The translations under genes and the position numbers were made by a program. Below the pieces are notes generated by a model. The model searched no databases. It was not told the DNA's origin and saw only the letters and a program-made list of their open reading frames with translations. From Phyllobacterium zundukense (GTDB taxonomy: Bacteria; Pseudomonadota; Alphaproteobacteria; Rhizobiales; Rhizobiaceae), in assembly GCF_002764115.1 (NCBI RefSeq), contig NZ_CP017940.1, positions 2,206,501 to 2,270,500 on the forward strand: 64,000 nucleotides of DNA, written 5' to 3'. This document shows, piece by piece, positions 1 through 10,966 of this stretch (position 1 is the stretch's first letter; each line of letters starts with the position of its first letter).

Positions 1-1057
1 GCTGGCCTTCGCCCTGCGCCCAGGAATTCATGCGGTCGCAGAAGGCGCGCGAGCCGCCGGTCTTGGCCGGGATCGCCCAGACTTCCACCTTCGGATCGTT
101 GGCGATCATGTTGGCGAAAACCTTGAAGCCCGACCCGGCAAAATGCTCGGTCACAGCCTGCATCTCGATCGGGTTGCGCAGATCGGGCTTGTCCGAACCA
201 TATTTGCGCATGGCGTCGTCATAGGCGATGCGCGGGAATTCCTGCGTGACCGGCTTGCCGTCGGCGAATTCCTCGAAAACGCCACGCAGAACCGGTTCCA
301 TCGTCGACAGAACGTCATTCTGCTCGACGAAGCTCATTTCGATATCGAGCTGGTAGAATTCGCCCGGCAGACGATCAGCACGCGGGTCCTCATCGCGGAA
401 GCACGGCGCGATCTGGAAATATCGGTCGAAGCCGGACATCATGATCAGCTGCTTGTACTGCTGCGGTGCCTGCGGCAGCGCGTAGAACTTGCCGGGGTGG
501 ATGCGGCTTGGCACGAGGAAGTCGCGCGCACCTTCGGGCGACGACGCGGTAAGAATGGGCGTCGAGAACTCGGTGAAACCGATATCGCTCATGCGGCGGC
601 GCATCGCGGCAATGATCTTGGTGCGCGACATGATGTTCTTGTGCAGTGTATCGCGCCGCAGATCGAGGAAGCGGTATTTCAGGCGGATGTCTTCCGGATA
701 GTCGAGCTCGCCGAACACCGGCAAAGGCAGTTCCTTGGCAGCGGACAATACTTCGATCTCGCGGGCAAAGACTTCGATTTCGCCAGTCGGCATATTGGGG
801 TTGACCGTATCGTCAGTGCGGGCCTTGACCTCACCGTCAACACGGATAACCCATTCACCGCGCAGGGTTTCCGCCAGTTTGAATGCGGGGGAATCCGGGC
901 TGGCGACGATCTGCGTCAGACCATAATGGTCGCGGATATCGATAAAGAGAATGCCGCCATGGTCGCGGACGCGGTGAACCCAGCCGGAAAGACGAACTGT
1001 CGAACCAACGTCCGATTTACGCAAGGCGGCGCAGGTATGGCTGCGGTAACGGTGCAT
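1..1057 (-). CDS. aspS: Aspartyl-tRNA synthetase, N-terminal part (cut by window edge)
   Basis: Class II aminoacyl-tRNA synthetase that charges tRNA-Asp in the cytosol. About 352 codons are open from an ATG at 1057 down to the left edge with no stop, so the C-terminal part lies outside the window. The N-terminus ([13 protein letters not shown]) leads into an OB-fold anticodon-binding domain ([19 protein letters not shown]), followed by class II motif 2 ([19 protein letters not shown]). Many alphaproteobacterial AspRS are non-discriminating and also serve tRNA-Asn; that is family knowledge and was not tested here. It is divergent from rnd, with about 160 bp between the two starts. Confidence 0.95.
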   Translation of the reverse strand, partial: MHRYRSHTCAALRKSDVGSTVRLSGWVHRVRDHGGILFIDIRDHYGLTQIVASPDSPAFKLAETLRGEWVIRVDGEVKARTDDTVNPNMPTGEIEVFAREIEVLSAAKELPLPVFGELDYPEDIRLKYRFLDLRRDTLHKNIMSRTKIIAAMRRRMSDIGFTEFSTPILTASSPEGARDFLVPSRIHPGKFYALPQAPQQYKQLIMMSGFDRYFQIAPCFRDEDPRADRLPGEFYQLDIEMSFVEQNDVLSTMEPVLRGVFEEFADGKPVTQEFPRIAYDDAMRKYGSDKPDLRNPIEMQAVTEHFAGSGFKVFANMIANDPKVEVWAIPAKTGGSRAFCDRMNSWAQGEGQ

Positions 1058-1217
1058 GATATGTGCCTCTGATATGTATGGTGCTAGTTGCCGGAAGGCA
1101 TGGGAGAAGCCCCGAACTGAGCAGGAATTTGGGCGGACAAGCGCATTTTGACGGTGATTTGTCAAGATCAGGATTGAGGGCCAAGACAAACGCCAATCCA
1201 TTCGCTATAGAAATTTC

Positions 1218-2378
1218 ATGACCATGATTACAACCACAGATCAGCTTGAACAGGCTGTTGCCGCCCTTTCGCAATCCGATTTCGTGACCGTCGATACGGA
1301 ATTCATCCGGGAGACCACGTTCTGGCCGGAGCTCTGCGTCATCCAATTGGCCTCTCCGGATCACACGGCGATTGTCGATGCGCTGGCGCCTGGCCTTGAT
1401 CTTGCAGCGTTTTTCAAGCTGATGGCCGATGAAAAGATCGTCAAGGTGTTCCATGCCGCCCGCCAAGACATCGAAATCATCTTCCATCTCGGCAATTTGA
1501 TCCCGCATCCGGTATTCGACACACAGGTTGCAGCGATGGTTTGCGGTTTTGGCGATGCAATCGCCTACGACCAGCTGGTGCAGCGGGTGGTTGGAGCGCA
1601 GATCGACAAATCCTCGCGTTTTACCGACTGGCGCCGCCGCCCCCTCTCCGAGAAGCAGCTGGACTACGCGCTGGCGGACGTGACCCATTTGCGCGACATC
1701 TATCTCCACCTGAAAGCCAGTCTTGAAGAGGAAGGCCGGACGGACTGGGTTCTCGACGAGATGAAGATCCTCACCGCCCGGGAGACCTATGACATGCACC
1801 CGGACGATGCGTGGAAGCGGCTGAAGATGCGCCTGCGCAAGCCGGTTGAACTTGCCGTATTGCGCAGCGTTGCCGCCTGGCGGGAACGGGAAGCGCGCGA
1901 ACGCAATGTGCCGCGCGGCCGTGTCCTGAAGGACGACGCGATCTACGAGATCGCACAGCAGCAGCCGCGCGATGCGGAAGCCATGTCGCGTTTGCGAACG
2001 ATTCCAAAGGGTTGGGAGCGCTCCAGCATGGCAACCGGTCTGCTCAATGCCGTCAATCTGGCACTCGACCTGCCCAAGGAGGACATGCCGCGCCTGCCGA
2101 AATCCGTACAGTCGCCCGAAGGCGCAGGCGCTGCGGCGGAACTGCTGAAAGTGCTGTTGCGGCTGGTCACCGAGGAGCACGGCGTTGCCGCCAAGGTGGT
2201 CGCGACCTCCGACGAAATCGACAGAATCGCGGCGGAAGGCGATGTGGAGGACATTCCGGCGCTGCAGGGCTGGCGGCGCGAGGTCTTCGGCGAAAAGGCG
2301 CTGCAGCTCATCAATGGCGCACTTTGCCTCAAATTCGAAAACAAGAAAATCCGCGCAGTAGCTTGGCCCGCTGAATAA
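1218..2378 (+). CDS. rnd: Ribonuclease D
   Basis: A 386-residue 3'-5' exoribonuclease that trims the 3' ends of tRNA and other small RNAs. The DEDDy catalytic set is visible: Asp26 and Glu28 in VDTEF, Asp84 in FHAARQDIE, and Tyr150/Asp154 in YALADVTHL. An HRDC region follows at about residues 205-290. The length is typical of the family. The start at 1218 (MTMITT) has a second in-frame ATG two codons later. The neighbour aspS is divergent; the pair is common in Hyphomicrobiales. Confidence 0.95.
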   Translation: MTMITTTDQLEQAVAALSQSDFVTVDTEFIRETTFWPELCVIQLASPDHTAIVDALAPGLDLAAFFKLMADEKIVKVFHAARQDIEIIFHLGNLIPHPVFDTQVAAMVCGFGDAIAYDQLVQRVVGAQIDKSSRFTDWRRRPLSEKQLDYALADVTHLRDIYLHLKASLEEEGRTDWVLDEMKILTARETYDMHPDDAWKRLKMRLRKPVELAVLRSVAAWREREARERNVPRGRVLKDDAIYEIAQQQPRDAEAMSRLRTIPKGWERSSMATGLLNAVNLALDLPKEDMPRLPKSVQSPEGAGAAAELLKVLLRLVTEEHGVAAKVVATSDEIDRIAAEGDVEDIPALQGWRREVFGEKALQLINGALCLKFENKKIRAVAWPAE

Positions 2379-2614
2379 CGATTTTCAACCAGGCGCAACC
2401 AAATTGCAGCTCCGGATTGAGAATCTCGTCCCGGATTCGCGGATTTATGTGTGAGAATCGCCGATTTTCGCCGGGAATCGTATGACTTCGTGCAATTCGT
2501 GTGCGAGTTGGCCGTCACCCCGTTCGCAAATTATGGTTCGGCCGGGATCGAAGCTTTGGTGGCCTTCTCGCCGCTACCATTGTCGCATTGATCCTCTCTC
2601 GATGGAAAACAATC

Positions 2615-3532
2615 ATGTCCGCTCCCGCAGCACCAACACCGGCACTCGCCAAAGAAATCGCCCTTCTCGCCGTCCTCGCCACGCTGTGGGGTGCCTCTTA
2701 TACGTTCATCAAGATCGGCGTCGAAACCATCCCGCCGATTACCTTCATCGCGGCACGGACCCTGATCGCCGGCGGGCTGCTTATGGCGATCATCGGAATG
2801 CGCGGACTGTCGCTGCCTAGGGACCCGGACATCTGGAAGCGGTTCCTGATTCAGGCCTGCATCAACAGCGTCATCCCGTTCACGCTGATTGCCTGGGCCG
2901 AGCTGACCGTCGACGCCGGGCTCGCGACCATTCTCAATTCGACGACGCCGATCTTCGCCTTCCTGCTGACGGTGCTGATCACGCGGCATGAAGCGGTAAC
3001 AACGCGGAAACTTTTCGGCGTTGTCGCCGGGGTCATCGGCATCAGCCTGATCATCGGTCTTGAAGCGTTCAATGGCCTGGGCAAGGGACTGGTTTCGCAA
3101 CTGGCGATTGTGGTCGCGACGATCTCCTATGCCTGCGCCGCGATTTTCGGGCGCGGCTTCAAGGGGCTCGATCCAATGATGCCAGCGGCGGGCTCGCTCA
3201 TCTGTGGCGCGGTGCTGCTCATTCCGGTCAGCCTCGTCGTCGACCAGCCCTGGACGCTCGCGCCCTCTGCCCATTCGATCCTGGCTTTGATCGGCTTGTC
3301 GGTCTTTTCGACGGCCCTCGCCTTCGTGATCTATTTCCGGCTTATCCACACATTGGGTTCGGTCAGCACCACATCGCAAGCCTACCTGCGGGTACCGATC
3401 GGCGTCGGCATCGGCGTGCTCTTCCTTGGCGAGAGCCTGACATCGACAGCATGGCTCGGTCTGATCTGCGTGATCGCGGGCGTTGCAGCCATGACGTTTC
3501 CGTCCCGCAAGAAGGCAGCTGTCACGGCCTGA
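2615..3532 (+). CDS. EamA/DMT-family permease
   Basis: A 305-residue inner-membrane protein with about ten hydrophobic helices in two EamA repeats. The first begins at LLAVLATLWGASYTFIKIG, with the family signature of a Trp-Gly-x-x-[FY] turn in helix 1. The reading frame is open upstream to 2501, but the ATG at 2615 (MSAPAAPTP) puts the first helix near the N-terminus as in relatives, so I chose it. Members export amino acids, nucleosides or other metabolites; the substrate cannot be told from sequence. It ends 4 bp before the convergent beta-lactamase-like pseudogene. Confidence 0.85.
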   Translation: MSAPAAPTPALAKEIALLAVLATLWGASYTFIKIGVETIPPITFIAARTLIAGGLLMAIIGMRGLSLPRDPDIWKRFLIQACINSVIPFTLIAWAELTVDAGLATILNSTTPIFAFLLTVLITRHEAVTTRKLFGVVAGVIGISLIIGLEAFNGLGKGLVSQLAIVVATISYACAAIFGRGFKGLDPMMPAAGSLICGAVLLIPVSLVVDQPWTLAPSAHSILALIGLSVFSTALAFVIYFRLIHTLGSVSTTSQAYLRVPIGVGIGVLFLGESLTSTAWLGLICVIAGVAAMTFPSRKKAAVTA

Positions 3533-3536
3533 GTTT

Positions 3537-4602
3537 CTAACCGTCACGGGCTTCGGCAGCGGGGACGATGCGCTGGCTGACCAGATCATGCAGCTGGCGC
3601 ACATAACCGGAGCGTCCGGAAGGCGCGCCGGGATCCGATGTCATGACAACAACAAGAGAAGCGTGGGGCACCACATAGATCATCTGCCCGCCATAGCCCC
3701 AGGCGTAATAAATTGGTTGGCCGTCGGCGGGCGCTGGAAACGAACCATCCGAGACCATAGGAATCGCCGGTAAACGGCGAGCTGGTCCTCGGCTTCCAGG
3801 ATTCCGTGATCCAGGCCTTCGGCACGATCTGCCTACCATCGCTTTGACCCGAATTCAGGAACATTTCACCGAAAGCCTGCATTGCGCGGGGCGACAGCAA
3901 CATGTCGTTGCCACCAAAATAGATGCCCTGTGGATCACGTGGCCAAGGAGGAATGCTGATGTCGAGGGGTTTTCCCAACCAATCCCGTGCGTTCTGAAGC
4001 GTCGACCGTCTGGTTTTGGCGGTCAACAATGCGGATAGAAGGTGAGAGTTACCGGTCGAATAGAGCATCCTGCCGCCCGGCTCGTCGACAAACTCACGCG
4101 ATAGCGCATAGCGCACCCAGTCATTGCTTTCGACCCAGCGCCCATAGTTTTGTCCCGAGGTTCGATCGAGACCAGACTGCATCGACAGAAGGTTGCCAAT
4201 GGTCACGCGCTGCAATCGCGGATCAGCATTGCGTGGGATCCTGTCCTGCAGAAGCGGCGCAATCGGCTGATCGAGTCCATCGAAAATCTTGCGATCGATG
4301 GCGATGCCGACCAGAGTTGCAATGATCGTCTTGGACACAGACTTCACATTGACGGGACGGTCGGCAGGCGGCCCGCGAAAAGTACGCTCGATCTGGACCG
4401 TCCCTTGCCGGGAAACGATCATGGTATGCAAGGCGGGGAGCAGCGATGCCAGCTGCACAATATCGCTGGCTGCAGCCGGATCGAACGACGCAGCCGGGAC
4501 TGACTGTGACAGGGCCCGTTGTGGCGCGAGGGCATAAGCTGCGCCGGCAACGGAGGTCAGCAGGAATGCGCGGCGATCGATCGTCAAAAGACTGTTTTTC
4601 AT
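3537..4602 (-). pseudogene. Frameshifted beta-lactamase-fold serine hydrolase with Tat signal
   Basis: A penicillin-binding-protein/beta-lactamase-like hydrolase (class C or 6-aminohexanoate-dimer-hydrolase type). From the ATG at 4602 it has a twin-arginine signal (DRRAFLLTSVAGAAYALAP), an S-x-x-K motif (SVSK) and a Y-x-N motif (YSTGN). The frame runs to GDSYGLGWF, then is lost at about 3740-3742, where one extra base changes phase. The C-terminal part (PADGQPIYYAWGYGGQM to the stop at 3537) continues in the next frame and carries the conserved end of the family. So the gene is complete but broken by a single +1 event, or there is a sequence error in a GGAAAC context. It is divergent from the equally frameshifted SGNH gene. 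Confidence 0.85.
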
Positions 4603-4855
4603 CAGCCGAGATTGACGATGGCTGCGAGCCACATCAACACACAACGTCTCACATGCGTGTGATCGAGTTACCGCCGTCAATTATCGGGCCCGCCACTGCG
4701 GCTGACCCTCGCAGTACGAATAATGGATGGGTCAACAACGCAAGATTGAATTCCAAGAATTGCTTGCACTTTTTACTACTCAGACTAATTGCCAATATCC
4801 TTTTCATAATTTTGATCTTCATATTCCCCACTTTAATGATGAACTAGGGAATATT
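4603..4855. promoter_or_regulatory. AT-rich divergent intergenic region
   Basis: This 250-bp gap separates two divergent exported-hydrolase genes and is visibly richer in A+T than the flanking core genes, especially at 4790-4855. It must hold both promoters. I could not assign -35/-10 boxes with confidence. An AGGGA Shine-Dalgarno sequence lies just before the ATG at 4856. Confidence 0.4.
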
Positions 4856-6792
4856 ATGCTTTTTCGAAAGACCACACCCAAACTACGAAAAATCCTTGCC
4901 GCTTTGACCGTGCCGCTTGTGCTTGCAGCCTCGGCTGCTTCGGCCGCCGACACACCGTCAGCGTCGCGCACGTTCAACAAGCTCTACGCCTTCGGCGACA
5001 GCTATACGAATAATGGCCAACCCTTGCCTGCTTTTGGAGATATTCAAGGTTATTATTATCCATCCCAGTGGGTAAAGCCTGAGGAGTTCAACGGTCCTTT
5101 TGTCGCGCTGCCCTGGATACTTTTTAGAACCCTTGGAATGGACGAAAAGCCAGAGGTGAAACCAATAAATCCATGGAATCCATGGACCGACCCCTGGAAC
5201 CTATCCAACCTGAGCGTATATGGCTGGAGCGGCGCGACCATGACGGACAAGGCCCGTAAGGTGTCGAACGCTTTTCTGGCTGTATTCAAACCGACACTGT
5301 CGGAACAGGTGAACTGGGCTTTAAATGGCTATCCTGGCGCCTTTTCCATACCTCGTTTACCCGCATCGCCGAAGGTCAACTTCACCGACAAGGATGTTGT
5401 GCTGGTCAATTTCGGTCTTTCCGACGTGTATCAGATAGCCAGGAATTATGACAACCTCTTCTTTCCCGCAGCTGACACCGCACAGCCATACCTTGATGGA
5501 ATGGAATTAGCCAAGGAAGCTGGCATACAGGTCAAGAAGCTTGCTGATGCGGGCGCCAAAACAATTATTTTTGATGCATTCAGCGGCGTTGATTTCGTCG
5601 GGGCTACTTTCGTGGATGTAAATGGTCGAAGTTTTGTGCCACGCGCCAATCAGTTCGCCCAAACCTATTTCGCCGCGCTCAAGACAGAATTGGCGTCAGC
5701 TACGGCCAGCGGAACAAAAATTTATCTGATCGATATGAATGAGTTCTTCTTATCGATACGGGACAAATTGTCCCAAGGCGCCAAGGGTACACTTATATCG
5801 ATGGTAAGACGACGAAGTTTGAACACTATGAGCCTAGCTGCAGCAAAGGTTATCCTATGGCGTGCGGGGTCACCGCCACGAGCGCACTGGATGACGAATG
5901 GGAACGAAGTCGCGTCTTGGCTGAAAAACTTCACCCCTCAACAGGTGGCTTCACGGTTCTGTCTCAATATATAGCCGAGTTCTTGAAAGACCCGTCAAAA
6001 CTCGGACCATCAAGCACGCTGATCACCAATAGCCAGGGTCTGGCTGAAATTGCCACGACATATGGCAATGACGTGATTACCAATGCGGAGGAGAACAAGA
6101 TCGCCCCCGCGGCTAGCAGCACACCCGTAACTTCTGATGGAGCGATCACACTTAACCTGGATAAGCCAGTCGCAACCGTGCAGACCCCGAAACCGGGTAC
6201 TGTCGTTGTTTATGAAGATGGAAAGTATACTTTTGATAAGAAAATTTCCGGCAATGTCTCACTCGTCAAAACCGGGCTGGGCGGACTGATTTTGAGTGGA
6301 GACAATGACTATACGGGCGACACTCATATCGCCCAAGGTCAGCTTGCTGTCAGGGGTTCCGTCCAGAATCTCACCGTCGATAAAGACAGTGCGATTGTAC
6401 AAACTCAGGCAGATGGCGGATGGAATGTGCGGGGGGACGCGACTTTCATCCCTGGCAGCCAGCTCCAAATAATAGCCAAACCAGACGGCACATTGAATCC
6501 GCTGAAAATTAACGGCAAGCTCGCAATTACCGGATCCACTTTGTTCCATATTCACGCCGCAGATGAAACCATTCCCACACGGGAGGGGCAGATCGCTCTT
6601 TTCACTCAAGATCATACAATTATAAGGGCATCAAAAGGCTGGCGTCTTTTCAATTCTGCCGTCGTTAATGAGGCGAGAATAAGTGGTCCCTTCCTCGTGA
6701 TGCCTATCAACTCCAAACCCTACCTGAGAACCCTGGCTTATGCTTATCCTTCGGATGGAAGCCTCGTCATTACTATGAAAAAGAATAATTAA
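4856..6792 (+). pseudogene. Frameshifted SGNH/GDSL hydrolase with autotransporter-type beta-repeat tail
   Basis: The start at 4856 gives a signal peptide (LRKILAALTVPLVLAASAASA) and then block I of SGNH esterases/lipases, AFGDSYTNNG, with the nucleophilic Ser in GDS. Block II-like VVLVNFGLSDVY follows. The first frame runs to about 5776. The coding sense then continues in another frame (GYTYIDGKTTKFEHYEPS onward) to the stop at 6792, which fits a one-base deletion within 5771-5786. The C-terminal half has a block like autotransporter-associated beta-helix repeats (GLGGLILSGDNDYTGDTHI). I see no beta-barrel domain before the stop, so it is not a complete classical autotransporter. Base composition is more A+T-rich than the flanks, which suggests acquisition. 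Confidence 0.8.
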
Positions 6793-6805
6793 TTCGAGAA
6801 CCTGC

Positions 6806-6836
6806 GGCCAGCCGCAGCCCCGCGCAGCGGCTGGCC
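6806..6836. terminator. Hairpin between SGNH gene and ppx
   Basis: A perfect 10-bp inverted repeat (GGCCAGCCGC at 6806-6815, GCGGCTGGCC at 6827-6836) with an 11-nt loop lies between two convergent genes and touches the ppx stop codon. There is no clear T-run, so it is a likely but unproven bidirectional terminator. Confidence 0.6.
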
Positions 6837-8347
6837 TATTGGCCGACAGTCATTCTTAAAGTCTTGCCCGTCAGCCTTGCCAGCTGCTGCAGACGGCCTT
6901 CGGGAACGTCGCCGATCAGATCGGCCTTCGTCTTGTTGACGACCAGATCGATGCCGTCCGAAGTTGGCTTCCAGGAGAGGCTGGGAACAACCCCGGCCAT
7001 TGAGGCAGAGAACGGATAGGTGATGCGCATAACCGCCGCCAGGATCCTGGAATATTCGAGCAATCGCGGACTGGCGATGGCCGAAAGTTCGGGATCGGCC
7101 ACGCTATTGGTAATGCCTTCGTGCCGGAAGAAATTGGCGAGCGCGATATAGGCGCGGCCAGGATGATCGATGCCGACAAAGGCGGCGTTGGAGATCATAT
7201 TCAGCGCCTGGGAACCGCGATAATCCGGGTGGGCGCGCCAACTGATATCGGCCACAAGACAGGCTGCACGGCGATAACGCTTTTCATCCTCGGTTTCATC
7301 ATAGCCCAGCGCTGCAAAAGCTTCGCCTGTCCAATCGGCCAGCTCGCGCGCATAGGCCGGAGAGCGGGCACGAAGCACGGCCAGCTCGTCGGCTGCCGAG
7401 ATCAGCGGATCTTCCAGCTGTTCGCGTTCCGGCAGGAGTGAGTAGAGAAAGCCTTCACGCACGCCAAGCGCCGAAAATACGACGTTCGAGGGTCGCATCA
7501 GCCTGATGGTTTCAAGGAGCGCGATAGCACCATAGGACAAGAGCGCACGGCGGTTTTTCGAGACATCCTCAATGCCGCGCATATAATCGAGATCACCGGC
7601 GGCAACGAGCTTCAGGAAGCGCTGGGCTTCGTCGAAGGGGATTTCGTAGTGGTGCATGACATGGAGCGGGTAGTGCGTCGCGCTCATATGCAGCTTGGCG
7701 AGATTTCGCCAGGTGCCGCCAACCGCATAGAAAGTCCTGCCCCTGCCATTGGCTAGAAGCTTTGCCGACGACAAATGTTTCTTGGCGATACTCACCGCTT
7801 CGGTCAGATCGCCATCCGACATATCCTGCAGGCGCAGGCCGCCCAAAGGCAGCGTGATGCCGTCGCCGATCTTGCGGCCCTTCACATCGACCAGTTCGAG
7901 ACTGCCGCCACCAAGGTCGCCGGCGATGCCATCGGGATCGTGAAAGCCGGAAATAATGCCGAGCGCCGAATAATAGGCTTCCTCCCTGCCCGACAGGACC
8001 TTGATCGGCTCCTTGAGCAGTGCCTCGGCTTCCTTGATGAATTGCGAGCCGTTTTCCGCCTCGCGCGCAGCGGCTGTCGCCAGCACATCGAGCGAAACCG
8101 CCCCAGCCTGATCGGCCAGCGCACGGAAACGGCGCAGGGCGCGAAGCGCACTCTGCACCGCCTTCGCATTCAGCTTTTTGGTCTTTACCAGCCCCTTGCC
8201 GAGGCCGCACAGAATCTTCTCATTGAAAAGAACCGTCGGTGACCGGTTCACGCCTTCATAAACCACCAAACGTACAGAGTTCGAACCGATATCAATTACA
8301 GCAGCCGGTTGACGTCCCTGTACGCGTCCTTGTGCAGCCGAGATCAT
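6836..8347 (-). CDS. ppx: Exopolyphosphatase (Ppx/GppA family)
   Basis: A 503-residue cytosolic phosphohydrolase of the ASKHA fold that removes terminal phosphate from polyphosphate, and in some members from pppGpp. The phosphate-1 motif is at [16 protein letters not shown] (residues 17-32), and the [12 protein letters not shown] motif is the second phosphate-binding loop. The C-terminal HD-like region follows. Its start overlaps the stop of ppk by 4 bp (ATGA), so both genes are translated from one message and set polyphosphate turnover together. Confidence 0.93.
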   Translation of the reverse strand: MISAAQGRVQGRQPAAVIDIGSNSVRLVVYEGVNRSPTVLFNEKILCGLGKGLVKTKKLNAKAVQSALRALRRFRALADQAGAVSLDVLATAAAREAENGSQFIKEAEALLKEPIKVLSGREEAYYSALGIISGFHDPDGIAGDLGGGSLELVDVKGRKIGDGITLPLGGLRLQDMSDGDLTEAVSIAKKHLSSAKLLANGRGRTFYAVGGTWRNLAKLHMSATHYPLHVMHHYEIPFDEAQRFLKLVAAGDLDYMRGIEDVSKNRRALLSYGAIALLETIRLMRPSNVVFSALGVREGFLYSLLPEREQLEDPLISAADELAVLRARSPAYARELADWTGEAFAALGYDETEDEKRYRRAACLVADISWRAHPDYRGSQALNMISNAAFVGIDHPGRAYIALANFFRHEGITNSVADPELSAIASPRLLEYSRILAAVMRITYPFSASMAGVVPSLSWKPTSDGIDLVVNKTKADLIGDVPEGRLQQLARLTGKTLRMTVGQ

Positions 8348-10539
8348 GCGGCCTTATTTCTTTTTGACCGCTTGCGATGAGCGATCAAACGGGGGGCTGA
8401 GGACTTCAGCGACTTGCCACGGCCTGAAAGGCTGGGATTTGTCATGAAATATTCCTGTGCGTTAAACGACTCTTCCCCGTCAGCCGGTGTGATACGGCGC
8501 GACGTTCCGTCTGCTAGTAACTCGTAACTCTGCTGGTTGTCGAGAAGGTTGGCTAGCATAATCTGTGAAAGAACCTGTTGATGCACAGTTGGATTGGTGA
8601 TGGGCACCAAAGTCTCGACACGGCGGTCGAGGTTACGCGTCATCATGTCGGCGGAACCGAAATAGACCAGCGCCTTTTCCGATGGCAATCCTTGGCCATT
8701 GCCGAAGCAGAAAATCCGGCTGTGCTCGAGGAAGCGTCCGACGATGGATTTTGCCCGGATATTTTCGGAAAGGCCCGGCACCTGCGGACGCAGGCAGCAA
8801 ATGCCGCGAACGACCAGATCAATCTCCACGCCATTCTTGCTGGCATCGTAGAGCGCGTCGATGATTTCCGCGTCGACCAGCGAATTCATCTTCATCCAGA
8901 TCGAAGCCGGACGCCCGGACTTGGCATGCGCGATTTCCTCCGCGATATGCTGGAGAATGCGCGGACGCAGCGAAAGCGGCGAAACGGCAATCTGCATCTC
9001 GCCGGAAGGCGGCGTATAGCCGGTGATGTAGTTGAAGATCTGCGCCACATCGCGGCCGATCGCAGGCTCGCAGGTGAAGAATGACAGGTCGGTATAAATC
9101 TTGGCGGTGATCGGGTGGTAATTGCCCGTCCCCAGATGCACATAGCTGCGCAGCTTGCTTTCCTCGCGCCGCACGACCAGCGACATCTTGGCATGGGTTT
9201 TCAGCTCGATGAAGCCGAAGACCACCTGAACGCCGGCCCGTTCCAGATCGCGTGCCCAGCGGATATTGGCTTCTTCGTCAAACCGGGCTTTCAATTCGAT
9301 CAGTGCCGTCACCGACTTGCCGGCCTCGGCCGCGTCGATCAAGGCACGCACGATGGGGCTGTCGTTCGAGGTGCGGTAAAGCGTCTGCTTGATGGCCACC
9401 ACGTCCGGATCGGCAGCCGCCTGGCGCAGGAACTGCACCACCACATCGAAGGATTCGTACGGGTGGTGAACGACGATGTCCTTTTCGCGAATGGCGGCGA
9501 AGCAGTCGCCGCCGTGTTCACGCACACGCTCGGGGAAGCGCGGATTGTAGGGCACGAATTTCAGATCGGGGCGCGGGATGCTGACGATCTCGGAAATCAT
9601 GTTCAGCGCCAGCAGGCCGTCGAGGACGCTGATACGGTTGTCCGGAACACCGAGTTCTGTTGCAACGAAGCTGCGCAGCGATTCCGGCATTTCATCGTCG
9701 AACTCGATGCGGATCACCTGGCCGCGGCGGCGGCGCTTCAGCGCGCTCTCAAACAGGCGCACCAGATCTTCGGCCTCTTCCTCGACTTCGATATCACTGT
9801 CGCGGATGATACGGAACGTACCGGCGCCCTTGACCTCATAGCCCGGAAACAGCCGCCCGGTGAAAAGGCTGATTGCATCCTCGAGGGTGAGGAAGCGGAA
9901 TCGGCCACCCTCGTCCGGAATCTGGATGAAGCGCTTCAACGCCTGCGGCAGACGCAGCAAGGCGGTCATCGGACGGTTGTCGGTGCTCCGGTTGAGGAGC
10001 ATGGCAATGGTAAAGCCGAGATTGGGGATGAACGGAAACGGGTGGGCCGGATCGATGGCGAGCGGCGTGAGAACCGGGTAAATCGTCTCGAGGAAGTGAT
10101 CTTCGAGCCAGGCCTGTTCGGTCTTCGTCAGTCTGTCGGGGCGGACGATCTCGATGTGCTCACCCAGCATTTCAGCACGCAGTTCATTGAGCCGCATCTG
10201 CTGCGCCTCCTGAAGCCTGCCGACTTCTTCAAGAACGAATTCGAGCTGCTCCTGAGGGGTGCGCCCATCGTCGCTGCGATCGGAAACGCCAGCGCGAACC
10301 TGACCGGCGAGGCCGGCAATGCGTACCATGAAGAATTCATCGAGGTTTGCCGCGGAAATCGACAGGAAACGCAGGCGTTCAAGCAGCGGCTGGTGCGTGT
10401 TTTGTGCTTCCTCAAGCACGCGCCGGTTGAACTGCAACCAGGAAAATTCGCGATTGACGAACCGGTCGACACTGGTGGACATATCCGGCAGATCGACTTT
10501 TTCGATTGCTTCCGGAATTGCAGGCGATTGTTCGTTCAT
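8344..10539 (-). CDS. ppk: Polyphosphate kinase 1
   Basis: A 731-residue enzyme that reversibly transfers the gamma phosphate of ATP to polyphosphate. The N-terminal domain ([18 protein letters not shown]), the head domain and the two phospholipase-D-like catalytic domains are all present. His449 in [11 protein letters not shown] matches the autophosphorylated histidine of the family, and [15 protein letters not shown] holds the second conserved His. First gene of the ppk-ppx operon. A short Ser/Lys/Arg-rich tail after residue 700 is probably disordered. Confidence 0.95.
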   Translation of the reverse strand: MNEQSPAIPEAIEKVDLPDMSTSVDRFVNREFSWLQFNRRVLEEAQNTHQPLLERLRFLSISAANLDEFFMVRIAGLAGQVRAGVSDRSDDGRTPQEQLEFVLEEVGRLQEAQQMRLNELRAEMLGEHIEIVRPDRLTKTEQAWLEDHFLETIYPVLTPLAIDPAHPFPFIPNLGFTIAMLLNRSTDNRPMTALLRLPQALKRFIQIPDEGGRFRFLTLEDAISLFTGRLFPGYEVKGAGTFRIIRDSDIEVEEEAEDLVRLFESALKRRRRGQVIRIEFDDEMPESLRSFVATELGVPDNRISVLDGLLALNMISEIVSIPRPDLKFVPYNPRFPERVREHGGDCFAAIREKDIVVHHPYESFDVVVQFLRQAAADPDVVAIKQTLYRTSNDSPIVRALIDAAEAGKSVTALIELKARFDEEANIRWARDLERAGVQVVFGFIELKTHAKMSLVVRREESKLRSYVHLGTGNYHPITAKIYTDLSFFTCEPAIGRDVAQIFNYITGYTPPSGEMQIAVSPLSLRPRILQHIAEEIAHAKSGRPASIWMKMNSLVDAEIIDALYDASKNGVEIDLVVRGICCLRPQVPGLSENIRAKSIVGRFLEHSRIFCFGNGQGLPSEKALVYFGSADMMTRNLDRRVETLVPITNPTVHQQVLSQIMLANLLDNQQSYELLADGTSRRITPADGEESFNAQEYFMTNPSLSGRGKSLKSSAPRLIAHRKRSKRNKAA

Positions 10540-10966
10540 TGTCCATTCTCCGATTATAGACCCTTTGCCAATCCATCCTGACGGTCATGTGAAGCGGTTT
10601 TCTGCGTTTCCGGTGGTCATGGGCGGTGTCCGCCCTGCTCCGGTTCTCGAAAATCACATCACCTGCCCAATCAGGCCGAATTCCCAAAACATCTTAAAAA
10701 AACACCCGTCATATACGGACCTAAAATCGCACCATAGAGAAGTCTTTTGACAGTTTGATAGCAATCGTCTTGAAATCGTAATCAAGATGATACAAACCGG
10801 AACGAAAGAGAAGTCAATTGCGCGACAGGCGCGTTGAGCCGCACATAACCTTTTCCAAAAATCGACATCGATTTTTGGAAAAGGTTATGTGCAGATTTAA
10901 AAGTGTTACTGCGTCTTTGTGCGTCCAATCGGACGCACGGCGCAGTAAAAGCTTCAGGAGCGAATA
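10540..10966. promoter_or_regulatory. Divergent intergenic region between ppk and the zf-CHCC gene
   Basis: A gap of about 430 bp with no convincing gene. It must contain the ppk promoter (leftward) and the promoter of the zinc-finger/monooxygenase pair (rightward). Its main structure is the long perfect inverted repeat at 10841-10892, listed separately. I could not identify sigma-factor boxes with confidence. Confidence 0.5.
10841..10892. repeat. 24-bp perfect inverted repeat with 4-nt loop
   Basis: Left arm 10841-10864 and right arm 10869-10892 are perfect reverse complements, separated by ACAT. The arm starts GCACATAACC and ends AAAAATCG. The centre is A/T-rich and no T-run follows directly, so it does not look like a plain terminator. 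A degenerate relative lies at 20940-20985, which suggests a dispersed palindromic element family like those known from rhizobial and Brucella intergenic regions. Confidence 0.85.

Noticed and set aside
1017..2180. Long minus-strand open frame across rnd
   Set aside because: It is antisense to the well-conserved rnd gene and its translation has no recognisable domain; high-G+C shadow frame.
2445..2485. Possible palindromic repeat like that at 10841
   Set aside because: Only a weak 10-bp partial match (GTGAGAATCG / CGATTTTCGC); too degenerate to claim.
9115..10581. Long plus-strand open frame of 488 codons across ppk
   Set aside because: Antisense shadow of ppk; low-complexity composition and no family resemblance.
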